DNA of 64,000 nucleotides from Taibaiella chishuiensis (GCF_003014535.1 NZ_PYGD01000002.1:558001-622000); one strand, 5' to 3'. Numbered from the stretch's first letter, positions 34,795-44,471 are shown. Notes: a model not told the origin generated them from the letters alone. Translations and numbers: made by a program.

Positions 34795-36204
34795 ATGCAA
34801 AGGCTTGTTCTTGCCGTTTTACTGTTTACCCTGATTGCCTGTTCCCGTACCCCGGCCGGCTCCGACCGGCTAGTCATTGCACTTGATCCCGCAGAAGGCG
34901 TATCCTGTATTAAAAACATGGAATTGCTGCATGCAAACGCAAATATCCCGCCCATTACCTTTGTATTCGCGGCGCAATACCGGAAGGACTCTGCCGAGAT
35001 CATCCGGTCCCTGTCGCTCCGCGACTACGATGCTACCTATACCTGGTCCGATTCTTTATTCCATCTCCGCAGTATGCAGGGACACTCTGCCCTGAACCTG
35101 GTGAGCAGCAATGGTGATACCCGGTTCCGGAAGCAATTGAAGCTATTCACACAGGAAGATGTCATAAACCTGCAGCGCCACCGGGCGCCGGTATCCGATA
35201 CCTTATTGCTGCCGGAGCAGGTAGCGCATAATGCTTACGAAACGATGCTGACCGACGGCAGCCGGCTTTATTTCTGCGATGCCCAAAAAAAGAAAATAGA
35301 CGTGGTCAGCCTGCCGGATGGCAAATACCAAAAGACGTTTACAGTTGGCCGGCAGGATGTGGAGGCAGCTTTTGACCTGGCGCTGGGTAAGGGCGCCTAT
35401 GCGTTGCATAAAAAAGCGTTGGCCAGTTTAAATACCCCGGACCAGGAGGTGTTGCAGTACTGTTCTTTATCCGGCAACGGGCTGGTAGCGGTTGCCGCCT
35501 ATGCCTGCCTTGCGGCTGCCGGTGGGGCCGATACCGCCGTGACGCGCTTCTATGCAGTGCATACCTTCGGCGACAGCGCCGTGGGTACGATGGTCTTCCC
35601 CGGTATGCCTTTGCTGCATAAAACGTTTTTACAGGACCCGGGAGAACAGATCCGCTGTGTGCCGGCTGTTCACTATTATAAAGGCGCCTGTTTTGCAGGC
35701 ATCAGGAAAGCTGATACGGTAAAAAGCCTGCATGGTAACCGTTTCCTGGCGAAGCTCAGCCCGGAACAGGGACGCTTGCGGTTCCTGGAGATATTTGACT
35801 ACCCGATGCCCGATATTTACAGGAATGATGATCATGCATTACCCCTGTTCGATAAGGCCTATTGTATGTTGCCACTGGCCAGTAAGATGTATAGCCTGGA
35901 AGGGCAGGCGCCTGTCGATATAAGGGGCTTGACCTTCAACGCCGGCCCGGACCTTCCGGCGCCGCCCGATAAGTATATTGCCGAGTTCAGGACCGGGGCC
36001 GACCAGGTAACGCTTATTTATTATGTTACGGCGCAACGCCAGTATCATTTGCTCCGCTACGATCTTAAAAAAGGGCTGATCCTCTTTGACCAGATTATTC
36101 CTTCGGGAACTCAAAAGCCGGTTATTGACCCGAAGGACAATAACTATGTTTATTACCGGGTAAAGGATAACCTCGTGGTACGGCAGCATCACCGCTTCTT
36201 TTAA
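34795..36204 (+). CDS. Hypothetical lipoprotein, propeller-like
   Basis: A 469-residue lipoprotein: the N-terminus LVLAVLLFTLIAC has a lipobox cysteine at about 16. The rest has recurring strand patterns of the kind seen in beta-propellers (GSRLYFCDAQKKKIDVVSLPDGKYQKTFTVG, ...DKYIAEFRTGADQVTLIYYVT), without a recognisable domain signature. No catalytic motif was found. It has its own promoter and no co-directional partner closer than the SseB-like gene. Function unknown. Confidence 0.7.
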   Translation: MQRLVLAVLLFTLIACSRTPAGSDRLVIALDPAEGVSCIKNMELLHANANIPPITFVFAAQYRKDSAEIIRSLSLRDYDATYTWSDSLFHLRSMQGHSALNLVSSNGDTRFRKQLKLFTQEDVINLQRHRAPVSDTLLLPEQVAHNAYETMLTDGSRLYFCDAQKKKIDVVSLPDGKYQKTFTVGRQDVEAAFDLALGKGAYALHKKALASLNTPDQEVLQYCSLSGNGLVAVAAYACLAAAGGADTAVTRFYAVHTFGDSAVGTMVFPGMPLLHKTFLQDPGEQIRCVPAVHYYKGACFAGIRKADTVKSLHGNRFLAKLSPEQGRLRFLEIFDYPMPDIYRNDDHALPLFDKAYCMLPLASKMYSLEGQAPVDIRGLTFNAGPDLPAPPDKYIAEFRTGADQVTLIYYVTAQRQYHLLRYDLKKGLILFDQIIPSGTQKPVIDPKDNNYVYYRVKDNLVVRQHHRFF

Positions 36205-36327
36205 TACCCGGCGGCTTATCGCCGTTCCTGTACTGGTTCGCAATTTGCCTGCCTGCCAAAGGGCAATTACAGGCGATCTGTGCCGGATGAAATTTCAAAG
36301 ATTGCGCCAGGATTGGAGTTTGGGATA

Positions 36328-36358
36328 TTTGTTGTACGTCAGGTTTATGGTAAATTAG
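36328..36358 (+). promoter_or_regulatory. -33/-7 promoter of the SseB-like gene
   Basis: TTTG (36328-36331), a 19-base spacer (the consensus spacing) and TAAATTAG (36351-36358; one mismatch). The start codon at 36394 is 35 bases downstream. It lies inside the longer frame from 36280. Confidence 0.5.
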
Positions 36359-36393
36359 CAGTTTTACCAGGATATCTATTGCCCCGAAAAATT

Positions 36394-37200
36394 ATGAATC
36401 TACTCAAGAAATTGTTTGGCAAACAGAAACAGGCGGGTGACATGCCGGCCACTGCAGCGCCGAAGCATCCTGAAAATACAAAGCTGATCTACCTGCTCGA
36501 TGCCTGGGGCGACAATCCATCCGAAGATAATTACCGCGCGGTGATGAACGAGATCGTAGCCGGTAACTGTTTCCTGTTACTGCCTTCTGTTAATGATGGC
36601 AGGGTATCTAATGTATGGCATACGCTCGAAACCGGTTCGAAGCTGGTCTTGTCGAGTGTGTTCGACAGCGACGGACTTAAGGTGCTGGGCGCTTTTAGCG
36701 ATGAACCATCGCTTTGGGAATGGTGTAAACAACCTGCTGAATATACGGCCATGGCCATGCGCGACCTCGTAGGCTTTTGCCGCGAGCAGGGTATCGATCG
36801 CATCGTGATTAACAGTGGCCGGAAAAATAGTTTTGTGTTGGATCGGGAACGGCGCAATATTACCACAACCGTTATCGGGGAGGAGACCGAAGTGCTGGTG
36901 GGCACGCCGGCCAGGCCGCTTCCTTCGCATGTTATCGACAGGCTGGCGGCCAACTTCAGGCAGGTGCATACCATTGACGAGGCGTACCAGTATGCGCAAT
37001 CGATGAAGGGAGAGATGAGTATTGTATTGGGGATACGCATGTCCGTGCAATCCGCCGATGCAACTGCCGCATTGCATCATGCCTTGAACGACGCCTTAAG
37101 CGACGAAGCCCTGGAACTGCCGCTGGATATCATGCTGCTCGACGATCAGTGGTTGCAGACGGCCAGGGGTATTGAAGGGGCCCTGTTTTACAAGAAGTGA
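36394..37200 (+). CDS. SseB-like protein
   Basis: A 268-residue cytoplasmic protein resembling the SseB (enhanced serine sensitivity) family. The N-terminal domain is FLLLPSVNDGRVSNVWHTLETGSKLVLSSVFDSDGLKVLGAFSDEPSLWEW..., and the C-terminal domain has PSHVIDRLAANFRQVHTIDEAYQYAQ...IVLGIRM, matching the SseB N- and C-terminal pair. The role of this family is poorly defined. The start at 36394 is supported by the promoter at 36328-36358. Confidence 0.75.
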   Translation: MNLLKKLFGKQKQAGDMPATAAPKHPENTKLIYLLDAWGDNPSEDNYRAVMNEIVAGNCFLLLPSVNDGRVSNVWHTLETGSKLVLSSVFDSDGLKVLGAFSDEPSLWEWCKQPAEYTAMAMRDLVGFCREQGIDRIVINSGRKNSFVLDRERRNITTTVIGEETEVLVGTPARPLPSHVIDRLAANFRQVHTIDEAYQYAQSMKGEMSIVLGIRMSVQSADATAALHHALNDALSDEALELPLDIMLLDDQWLQTARGIEGALFYKK

Positions 37201-37247
37201 TCTTCCGGTAAAAATGTTTCGTGGCCAGGGTTATTGCCCCGGCCGTG

Positions 37248-38555
37248 TTATTGCAGCCATTTCAATATCCATGGTATGCATTCCCCGGCATCTACTATCG
37301 ACCAGGAATGCGGATGCCGGTCGCCCTCCATACGGAATCCTTTACCATAAGCGTTGATAAACTCGGCATTGCCGTTCCCGTTCTGCCGCAAGAGGTTGAT
37401 CATCGCCGATTGGTCTAAGGCATTCATATCGTAAAGATCGCGGCCCCGGTTATCTATCCACCAGTTTACGTCTACGTCGTTATAGGTCCTGATGGGCATT
37501 TTATCCAGGTAGCGGGCATTACCGCCATCCTCGGCCGATCTTGAAAATCCTGAATATGCGCGGTACTTTTCCGGTACCGATTCCGGCGTTCCGCCTATGT
37601 ATTTTTTAAACTCGTTCATGGCGTATTTCGGTTCGGGTAACGCCGGGTTCTTTTTGAAACTTCTTTCGGAGTTATGATACAGGGTTTCTAGGTCCATGGG
37701 CCCGTCTACATTGATGATGGCCCTCGGAACGATCAGGGTCCTGCCGGGATCAGCGACAGCAAGCTCACCGTATCGCACACTGAACAATCCGCCCATAGAC
37801 CAGCCTCCTAAAATGAAACGGTCTTTCGGCAGGCCATATTTGCGGATCGCCTCACCGATAAAAGTGTTGAGTAGCGTTACTACCTGGTCGTCCATAATAA
37901 AACGCTGGTTGAGCGAGGGCACGATCACGGCAATGTTATGGTCAAAAGCCAGCTGGCACAGCGCCTTATTGCTCCCGATCAAATGGGGTACCGTTTCCCA
38001 GGTGCCCGGGATCAGTACCAGCACGCCTTTAATATTTTTTTTGGGTACCAGCGCCTTATAGAATAGCGTTTTACCATCGCCGTCGCCTACATACATCCTG
38101 GCCGTATCCGCGATAGCGATCTCATTATTCGAAAGCCGCCTGAGATAGGGCGGGTCGAGGGTAAGCAGGCCGTTTTCAAAATTGCCTTCGGTCTTCCGGC
38201 GGCCGTTGTCGTAGATAATACGGCCATGGCCGTTCAGTGTTCCATTTGAAAAATGACCTTCTTTTACAATACCCGATGCCAGCCTGACCTGGCCTTCCCC
38301 CTCTATCTTTCCTTCCTGCATCATGCCCAGGTAAGTCAATACCTTTTCTTTGCCGGTGTAATAAGCCAGGGTTCCTTTGCCGGTTGCCAACCCGTTTTTG
38401 CAGCCGCCGGTCCAGCTTATACTATCGTCCGGCGTATATCCGGGCGCCCATATCGTGCATCCCGTTCTTTTATCGGCAAGCAGGTCTTTGGATGTTTGTC
38501 CAAAGGTGCATAAAGCATTGACTACGCAGCAAAGTGTAAGCAGGTTTTTAGTCAT
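37248..38555 (-). CDS. Secreted MORN-repeat / alpha-beta hydrolase fusion
   Basis: Exported protein of 435 residues with a signal peptide (~1-19). Residues ~45-130 contain MORN-type repeats (ATGKGTLAYYTGKEKVLTY, IEGEGQVRLASGIVKEGHF, NGHGRIIYDNGRRKTEGNF). Residues ~165-435 are an alpha/beta hydrolase: the nucleophile elbow is GWSMGG (S253), the oxyanion side is LVLIPGTWETVP, and a C-terminal histidine lies in GDRHPHSWSI. PHB-depolymerase or esterase-like activity is possible. This combination of repeat and enzyme is unusual. The gene is convergent with the SseB-like gene. Confidence 0.82.
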   Translation of the reverse strand: MTKNLLTLCCVVNALCTFGQTSKDLLADKRTGCTIWAPGYTPDDSISWTGGCKNGLATGKGTLAYYTGKEKVLTYLGMMQEGKIEGEGQVRLASGIVKEGHFSNGTLNGHGRIIYDNGRRKTEGNFENGLLTLDPPYLRRLSNNEIAIADTARMYVGDGDGKTLFYKALVPKKNIKGVLVLIPGTWETVPHLIGSNKALCQLAFDHNIAVIVPSLNQRFIMDDQVVTLLNTFIGEAIRKYGLPKDRFILGGWSMGGLFSVRYGELAVADPGRTLIVPRAIINVDGPMDLETLYHNSERSFKKNPALPEPKYAMNEFKKYIGGTPESVPEKYRAYSGFSRSAEDGGNARYLDKMPIRTYNDVDVNWWIDNRGRDLYDMNALDQSAMINLLRQNGNGNAEFINAYGKGFRMEGDRHPHSWSIVDAGECIPWILKWLQ

Positions 38556-39003
38556 TTTTTCAGGTGGTTTAGGAAGGGTTGCCCTGTGGCAAGTAACCCG
38601 TAACCCTCCCGGATAAAAGTAGGTAAAACCGGGTAGCTTCCGGCGTTCCTTAATGCCTTTTGCATCCTGTTAATAAAAAAAGCGGTGTGGGGGCGCAAGC
38701 CGTTCATCAGCATTATACGGCCATGAACCCGGCTACCCGGTCGACGGTGTGCTTTACGTAATTAAAAAGGAACATACCGTAAGATTCCGTTTTTTTTACA
38801 CTAATTAACATAAATGCCCTGGTATGCTTAGCTCTGTTAATTGTCTTTTTTAACAATAGGGAGATAGGGTGCAAATTATGCCCGGGTCAGGCTGACGCAA
38901 TAAACAAATAAGCGACCGTTACCGCCCCGATAAACCCTGTCTTACCTTAAAACCATGCCGGGCTGTAGGCGCCCGGGAACAATTAATAATTAAAAAGATA
39001 AAA
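38556..39003. other. Intergenic region between divergent genes
   Basis: About 450 bases between the minus-strand hydrolase and the C10 protease gene. It is AT-rich near 38750-38870 and contains an inverted repeat TGTTAA/TTAACA with a T-run in the loop. No gene or known RNA was recognised; a leader of the protease gene probably lies in the last 80 bases. Confidence 0.4.
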
Positions 39004-40461
39004 ATGAAAAGGAAATTACTCAGTATTACAGCACTTCTGTCTTGCGGTCTTGGCGCTTTTGCAAACCCTGTTAGTGTTCAGACGGCTCAGAAGGTAGCAG
39101 AAAATTTCATGTCTAAAAAAGTAGCGGCGGCTGCGGGTTTAAATCTCCAGTTATCCAAAACCTACACTGCTTTAGGTACTTCAGGCCAGGCTTCTCTTTA
39201 TATTTTCGATGTAAATAACGGTTCAGGCTTTGTGATCGTGTCGGGAGATGATGCCGTTACCCCGGTCCTGGGTTATTCTGCAGAAAATAAATTCCCGGTT
39301 GCAGTTACCAATAACGAAGTGAATTACTGGATGGATGGTTACAACGAACAGATATCTGCCGTGATCGACCACCAGGTTGCTGCTACAACAGCGATTGCAT
39401 CCGACTGGAACAAACTGATCACCAATACCGGTAAAGACGACCTGGCAAGAGGTACCGATGTGTCGCCCTTGCTGCGTACCAAATGGAACCAGGACGGAAA
39501 CGGTTTCGAAGATCTTTGCCCGTCCAACACACCAACCGGTTGCGTAGCTACGGCTATGGCACAGATTATGAAATTCTGGAATTATCCTGAGGTTGGTGTG
39601 GGTAACCACAGCTATACCGCACCGGCTCCGATCAATGCCGTACAAACAGCCGATTTCGCCAATACCACTTATATGTGGGCCAATATGCCGAACGAGCTCA
39701 CCACCAATTCAAACAGTGCCCAGCGTGGCGCAATAGCTACGCTTATGTTCCATTGTGGTGTAAGTGTGGATATGAGTTATAACTATGCAAGTGCCGGCGG
39801 TAGCGGTTCTTTCGTTATCTCTTCAGGCAGCCCTATACAGCACTGTTCTGAATATGCGCTGAAAACTTATTTTAAATACAGCACCGACATCAAAGGACTT
39901 GCCCGTAGCCAGTATGCCGATAAAGATGCAGAATGGATCGCCTTGCTGAAAACAGAGCTTGACGCTGGCAGGCCTATCCTGTATACCGGTCGCGGTTCCG
40001 GTGGTGGTCACGCATTCGTATTCGACGGTTATGACGGCATCAACAGGTTCCACATCAACTGGGGCTGGGGTGGTTCTTCAGACGGTTACTTTATCGTGAA
40101 CAATCTTTCTCCGAGCGTTTTAGGTACAGGCGGTGGCGCCGGTAACTTCAACAGCGGCCAGCAGGCACTTACCAAAATCTTCCCAAACAACGTTACCAAA
40201 ATCGTAAACGTAGAAGGTGCGGATAAGATCAATGCCTATCCTGTGCCTGCTTCCGATAAACTGAACATCGATCTGAGCCGTTTCGAAGGTAAAGTTACCG
40301 CTATCCAGCTGTACAATATCCAGGGCCAGAAAGTACTGAGCCAGGAAGTAAAAGGCGCACAGGCAGTAATGCCGGTAAGCCAGGTAGCCCAGGGCATGTA
40401 CCTGCTGCACCTGCAGTCAGACAAAGGAACCATTATCCGGAAAGTCTCTGTTGTAAAATAA
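39004..40461 (+). CDS. Secreted C10-family cysteine protease (streptopain-like) with T9SS sorting domain
   Basis: Exported protease of 485 residues, related to SpeB and Prevotella interpain. Signal peptide ~1-20. A Spi-type N-terminal propeptide (~22-110) has KVAENFMSKKV and FVIVSGDDAVTPVLGYS. The mature domain has the catalytic cysteine C180 in CPSNTPTGCVATAMAQ and the histidine H336 in GGGHAFVFDGYD, followed by FHINWGWGG with the oxyanion-region Trp. The C-terminus is a T9SS type A sorting domain (AYPVPASDKLNID..VTAIQLYNIQGQKVL..GMYLLHLQSDKGTIIRKVSVV). Expected to be autoprocessed outside the cell and to degrade proteins. Confidence 0.95.
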   Translation: MKRKLLSITALLSCGLGAFANPVSVQTAQKVAENFMSKKVAAAAGLNLQLSKTYTALGTSGQASLYIFDVNNGSGFVIVSGDDAVTPVLGYSAENKFPVAVTNNEVNYWMDGYNEQISAVIDHQVAATTAIASDWNKLITNTGKDDLARGTDVSPLLRTKWNQDGNGFEDLCPSNTPTGCVATAMAQIMKFWNYPEVGVGNHSYTAPAPINAVQTADFANTTYMWANMPNELTTNSNSAQRGAIATLMFHCGVSVDMSYNYASAGGSGSFVISSGSPIQHCSEYALKTYFKYSTDIKGLARSQYADKDAEWIALLKTELDAGRPILYTGRGSGGGHAFVFDGYDGINRFHINWGWGGSSDGYFIVNNLSPSVLGTGGGAGNFNSGQQALTKIFPNNVTKIVNVEGADKINAYPVPASDKLNIDLSRFEGKVTAIQLYNIQGQKVLSQEVKGAQAVMPVSQVAQGMYLLHLQSDKGTIIRKVSVVK

Positions 40462-40496
40462 TGCAGCAGCAATAACATACTTTATTGATTAATCTG

Positions 40497-40533
40497 AATG
40501 TTGCCGGAATCTTTTCCGGCAACATTCGTTTTT
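40497..40533 (+). terminator. Rho-independent terminator
   Basis: A perfect 13-bp stem AATGTTGCCGGAA/TTCCGGCAACATT with a TCTT loop, then CGTTTTT. Confidence 0.88.
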
Positions 40534-41179
40534 AGCGGAACCCTGCCGGTTTTGAGATGGTACCCGGGCTTCACTGCTGAGTCGCAGTTGTGTGCGGGCT
40601 CCGGTGTACCTGTCGCCGGGTTGGAGCCCCTGCTTATGCTGCCAATAAACTCATACTCATAATCCTGCTGGCATGTAGTAATAAATAGTACAGGATTTTC
40701 ATAAGAAAGCGTACAAATGCTGCCGGGGGATTTACCGACCTTTGAGCTACCAATAACAAACAGCTATACCCAACTATAACCAGGGGGCCTTGTATATAGC
40801 GCTGCCAATGTCTGGATCCGGATTGTATGTAGTAAGAATAGCAAGTAACACCATAGAAACATGCAAAGTCTTGTATCAACCTTAGCGGTAAGGACGATAC
40901 AGGTATAAGCGAGCCGGGTTGTATAACCCGGCTTTTGCTATTAAAACCTTTGGTATGACGTATTGCCGTATGTTTCGAAAAAAAAGGTTACATTTTTAAT
41001 ACGCTATAGAAATGCTGGTATTGCCCCGCGTATGGCGTGCTTGCTGCCGGCCGGTTGTTGCATGATGATTACCCTGGCTAAACAGATATTTAGTGTTAAT
41101 TAAAGCAAATGCATTGCAAATATGTTCTTGCTTTGCAAAATTTGCATCTTTTTTTCTCGTTTTCTTTAGAAAGGGCCTT
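40534..41179. other. Long intergenic region with an internal imperfect repeat
   Basis: About 650 bases without a recognised gene. Two segments resemble each other: GCTGCCAATAAACTC..CTGGCATGTAGTAATAAATA (from about 40639) and GCTGCCAATGTCTGG..TTGTATGTAGTAAGAATAGC (from about 40802). The region ends in a hairpin terminator at 40912. Short open frames do not look coding. Confidence 0.4.
40912..40937 (+). terminator. Rho-independent terminator without an upstream gene
   Basis: A perfect 9-bp stem AGCCGGGTT/AACCCGGCT with a GTAT loop and TTTGCT tail. No protein gene precedes it since the C10 protease gene, which already has its own terminator. Confidence 0.65.
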
Positions 41180-41830
41180 ATGATAGTTGCTATATTAGAT
41201 GACCATAAATTGTTGACGGAAGCATTAAGTAATTGTATTCATGCCAATGCAACACAGGTAGAAAAGACGCTTGTTTTTAACGATCCGAGGCGTTTTCTCG
41301 ATGCTTACACAGGGGGAGAGAGGATTGACCTGCTTTTCCTGGACCTGCTCATGCCCGGGGTGCAGGGGCTTGATGTGATACAGGCATGCAGGCAGAAAGC
41401 GGGTGGGGGCAACGGCATCAGCATCATTATTATGACCAGTATCAATAATCCCCAGATGGTACGGCACGCCCTCAGTACGGGCGCCAATGGTTACCTGACT
41501 AAAGAGGCGGATATAGATGAATTCCTGCTGGCTATGTCCGAAGTTGCAGATGGCCGGCAATATATAGGCCGGGCAATAAGCAAACAGCTCCTCAGGTGTT
41601 TTATTGCAGAAGAACAGATCAATTTCTACCTGACACCCCGCGAGCAGGAAGTGCTGCAGCAATTATGCAATGCGAAAACCGTTAAAGAAATTGCCTACGA
41701 GTTGAAACTGAGTTTGCACACGGTGCTTTCCTACCAGAAAAATATTATGCGCAAGTTTAAGATGAACCGCACTGTCGACCTGGTGACCTTCGCTATGGAG
41801 CACGGCATTTATTCAAAGAATGTTCATTAA
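41180..41830 (+). CDS. LuxR/NarL-type response regulator
   Basis: Two-component regulator of 216 residues. The receiver domain starts MIVAILDDHK (D7/D8), with the phosphoacceptor in LLFLDLLMPG and the conserved lysine in GYLTKEAD. The C-terminal LuxR helix-turn-helix is LTPREQEVLQQLCNAKTVKEIAYELKLSLHTVLSYQKNIMRKFKM. The start at 41180 fits the receiver; a GTG at 41093 gives an extra, hydrophobic non-family stretch. The sensor kinase gene lies 56 bases downstream. Confidence 0.93.
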   Translation: MIVAILDDHKLLTEALSNCIHANATQVEKTLVFNDPRRFLDAYTGGERIDLLFLDLLMPGVQGLDVIQACRQKAGGGNGISIIIMTSINNPQMVRHALSTGANGYLTKEADIDEFLLAMSEVADGRQYIGRAISKQLLRCFIAEEQINFYLTPREQEVLQQLCNAKTVKEIAYELKLSLHTVLSYQKNIMRKFKMNRTVDLVTFAMEHGIYSKNVH

Positions 41831-41886
41831 GATAAGAACCGGCATGCTATACAACCGCCTTTGTATGCTGCGATAATAAATGGGGC

Positions 41887-43953
41887 ATGAGATCTCTTCC
41901 TATTTTCCTGCTGTTTATAGCTCTGTGTATTGGTCCTGCAGCAGGTGCAGCGCTGTTACCTTTCAGTGATGCGCTATGCAAAGCGCTGCCACCAGATTAC
42001 TTACCTGCCGACAGGCAGCGGCCTACGGCACTCGAGACGAGACTGCTATTGGCAAACGTCGGTGTAACATTCGAGGCGGATGGATTTGAGGAAGAACTGG
42101 ACCGGATCTGCAGCAGGATGGAGCATAGCATGGACAGCCTCAAGGATAAGCGGGAGCAGGCAAAAAGCGCCTATGCGGTTGCTATTTATTGGTATAATAA
42201 CTCTAAAGATTATCCCCGGGTATTGGCGGCCCAGCAAAAAGCGCTCGATTACACGGTGTACGATACTGCCACCTGGACCATAAAACTGTCGCTACTTGCA
42301 ATGAAGGGGAATGTGCATTTGGTTAGAAACGAAATGCCCGAGGCCATCGATATCATTAACCATGCATTGGAACTCTTACCCGGAGAAACAAATAAAAAGA
42401 TCAACTTCGCAACGCCTTATCTCTACCTGACCCTGGCCAATGCCTATGCGGCATTGGAACTCCAGAATGATGTTATCGGGTATACCCGGAAAGCCAGGCT
42501 GTATTGTGACGCAGATCCGCGCCGCAGCACGCATATATTGGCTATAGCCAATCTTGTAGCTGCTGAAGCTTATAGCCAGTTGTTCCGGAAAACCCACAAT
42601 ACCCGGTACCAGGATTCCGCTACCAGGTTGGTACAGGAGGTAAGACAGCGTTGCAGCAATGCGCCGCAGTGGCGGACTACGGTATATGGCATACTGGGAC
42701 GTATTGCGTTTTGGAACGGGGATTTTAAACTTGCCCTGAACTACCTGGATACTGCAACCGATAAAAATAATATCGAAGAAGATGATATGAGCCAGGCCGA
42801 AGTAATGGTTGTCTACCACGCCCTGGCTAAGTTATGGCTTGAAAAAACGCCGCTTAAGCGGCTACGTATCCGGGAAAACTTCCTGAATGACTCGGTGATC
42901 AGACAGGCCGGCGTACCCGATATCTATTACATTTATGAAGACCTGTTTAAAGAAGCGTATAACAAGAGCGAATGGGAGGCGGCATTGGGCTACCTGGTAA
43001 AGTCTTCGAGGCATAAGGATTCTGTAGAGTTGCTGAAGCAACGCGTAGTTTATTATAACCTGGAAGCCAGGTACGAAAACGGCAAAAGAGAAGCGTTGAT
43101 CGACAGGCTGCATAATGACAAGAAGATCGCTTCCAAACAAAACAAGATCATATTGCTGACGGCGGTTGTAATTATATTGACCCTTACCTTGTCTATAATA
43201 GCCCTGGTTGCTATAAACAGGCTGAAGCAAAAAAAGCAAGGGGAACGGCAGCGGCAGCTGGAGCTGGAGAATATCGAGATCGCTAAGGTGATGTTATTGC
43301 AGGAAACGAAATTGCTGGATGATCAGCTGAAGGCTTTGCAGGCGCAACGTACCCATATTTCAGAAGATATGCATAATGAACTGGGTAGTGCATTAGTGGC
43401 CCTGAAATTTTATGTATCGGACATGAAGCAATCTGTGGCGGACGAAGCATCAAAGCGTGTATTCTGTAATGTCGAAGAGGAAATTAACGGCATCTATAAA
43501 CATGCGCGGAACTATATTCATGCACTTAATCAAAGCAGCCCGGATATCCGGTACGATATCGATCAGAGCCTGCAGTTGCTCGCTGCACAGTTTAACAAGC
43601 GGAAAGCCGTTCAGCTGTTATTAGACGTGGATGCCGGCAAACTGGAATTATTACCGGTTGTGCAAAACAATGAGCTCTATTTTATCCTGAAGGAAACGAT
43701 CGCCAATGCATTAAAACATGCACATGCCGATACGATCTTTATACAGGTAGGTTTTACTGCAGGCGAATGCCGGTTCTCGGTATCGGACAATGGCAGTGGC
43801 TTTGACCCCTTAGCTGGTAAAGCGGGTATGGGCCTGGCCAATATAAAGCGAAGGGCCCGGCAAATGGGGGGGCGTATCGTGGTCCGGACGGGGCCGAAAG
43901 GTACGCTGATTTCCGGTTCTTTTGCGCTCTTGAACATGGACTATTCTGCATAA
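41887..43953 (+). CDS. TPR-containing sensor histidine kinase (HisKA_3-like)
   Basis: Membrane-bound kinase of 688 residues. A signal peptide (~1-23) precedes a periplasmic tetratricopeptide-like region (~60-400: INFATPYLYLTLANAYAALELQND, WEAALGYLVKSSRHKDS). One membrane helix (~419-440, IILLTAVVIILTLTLSIIALVAI) and a coiled-coil linker lead to the dimerisation domain, with the phosphorylated histidine in ISEDMHNELGSALVALKF. The HATPase domain has NALKHAHAD, VSDNGSGFDP and GMGLANIKRRARQMGG. It pairs with the NarL-type regulator just upstream. Signal unknown. Confidence 0.95.
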   Translation: MRSLPIFLLFIALCIGPAAGAALLPFSDALCKALPPDYLPADRQRPTALETRLLLANVGVTFEADGFEEELDRICSRMEHSMDSLKDKREQAKSAYAVAIYWYNNSKDYPRVLAAQQKALDYTVYDTATWTIKLSLLAMKGNVHLVRNEMPEAIDIINHALELLPGETNKKINFATPYLYLTLANAYAALELQNDVIGYTRKARLYCDADPRRSTHILAIANLVAAEAYSQLFRKTHNTRYQDSATRLVQEVRQRCSNAPQWRTTVYGILGRIAFWNGDFKLALNYLDTATDKNNIEEDDMSQAEVMVVYHALAKLWLEKTPLKRLRIRENFLNDSVIRQAGVPDIYYIYEDLFKEAYNKSEWEAALGYLVKSSRHKDSVELLKQRVVYYNLEARYENGKREALIDRLHNDKKIASKQNKIILLTAVVIILTLTLSIIALVAINRLKQKKQGERQRQLELENIEIAKVMLLQETKLLDDQLKALQAQRTHISEDMHNELGSALVALKFYVSDMKQSVADEASKRVFCNVEEEINGIYKHARNYIHALNQSSPDIRYDIDQSLQLLAAQFNKRKAVQLLLDVDAGKLELLPVVQNNELYFILKETIANALKHAHADTIFIQVGFTAGECRFSVSDNGSGFDPLAGKAGMGLANIKRRARQMGGRIVVRTGPKGTLISGSFALLNMDYSA

Positions 43954-43954
43954 C

Positions 43955-43995
43955 ACCCCATATTTAGGGGGTAGCTCCACACCCTTATTAGGGTG
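43955..43995. promoter_or_regulatory. Two adjacent inverted repeats after the kinase gene
   Basis: ACCCCATATTTAGGGGGT (43955-43972) and CACCCTTATTAGGGTG (43980-43995) lie back to back right after the kinase stop codon and 60 bases before the next gene. The second has the 7-2-7 geometry of NarL-type operators (C-rich heptamer, two bases, G-rich heptamer). They could instead be weak hairpins of a transcript end. Confidence 0.35.
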
Positions 43996-44055
43996 CATAA
44001 GAGTGCGGGCTATTGCTTCTCTTTGTAGTACAGTAATTATCCTGCATACACGACG

Positions 44056-44427
44056 ATGATCCACTCTTTACCTCATTTTTTACAACGGAGCTTACTCAAA
44101 AAAGAACCGTTGCTGTGCCAATTGGCATTGCTCCCGGACGGGAACAAGCGTATGGTGATCGCTTGTCTTTCGTCCGCTCTGGCAGCACCGATCGGCTACC
44201 GGAACATTATTGGCACAACCCTGGCAAAGCATTGCCAGGCAACCGGGTCGGCAAACTGCGAGGCACAATTTGCCCGGGCTGTTGATTATTGTTTGCTGCA
44301 GCTCTATCGTTATCATTTTTCGGAAGAGGAACCGGGGGAAGTGGCATATAATCTCGAATTAGCAGGAACTATTGTTGGTGGGGAAATGATAAGGACCAAA
44401 CTGCGCTACCGGTTTTATCAACGTTGA
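44056..44427 (+). CDS. Hypothetical small protein
   Basis: A 123-residue protein I do not recognise. It contains three cysteines and a C-terminal stretch RAVDYCLLQLYRYHFSEEEPGEVAYNLELAG. By eye this resembles RAIEDCLLFIDQYPPPPGREVYHM in the next gene, so the two may be related. It has no signal peptide. It lies between a two-component system and a large secreted protein, on the same strand as both, and may belong to that unit. Confidence 0.5.
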   Translation: MIHSLPHFLQRSLLKKEPLLCQLALLPDGNKRMVIACLSSALAAPIGYRNIIGTTLAKHCQATGSANCEAQFARAVDYCLLQLYRYHFSEEEPGEVAYNLELAGTIVGGEMIRTKLRYRFYQR

Positions 44428-44471
44428 AACCCCGGCCGGCGTAGTTGTCCCATTATTTTAAATAACCTGCA

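Noticed and set aside
40634-40879. 81-residue minus-strand open frame
   Set aside because: No recognisable feature, no promoter element, and it lies in a repeat-bearing intergenic stretch.
41093-41179. 29-residue N-terminal extension of the NarL-type regulator
   Set aside because: It starts with GTG, is hydrophobic and precedes the canonical start of the receiver domain.
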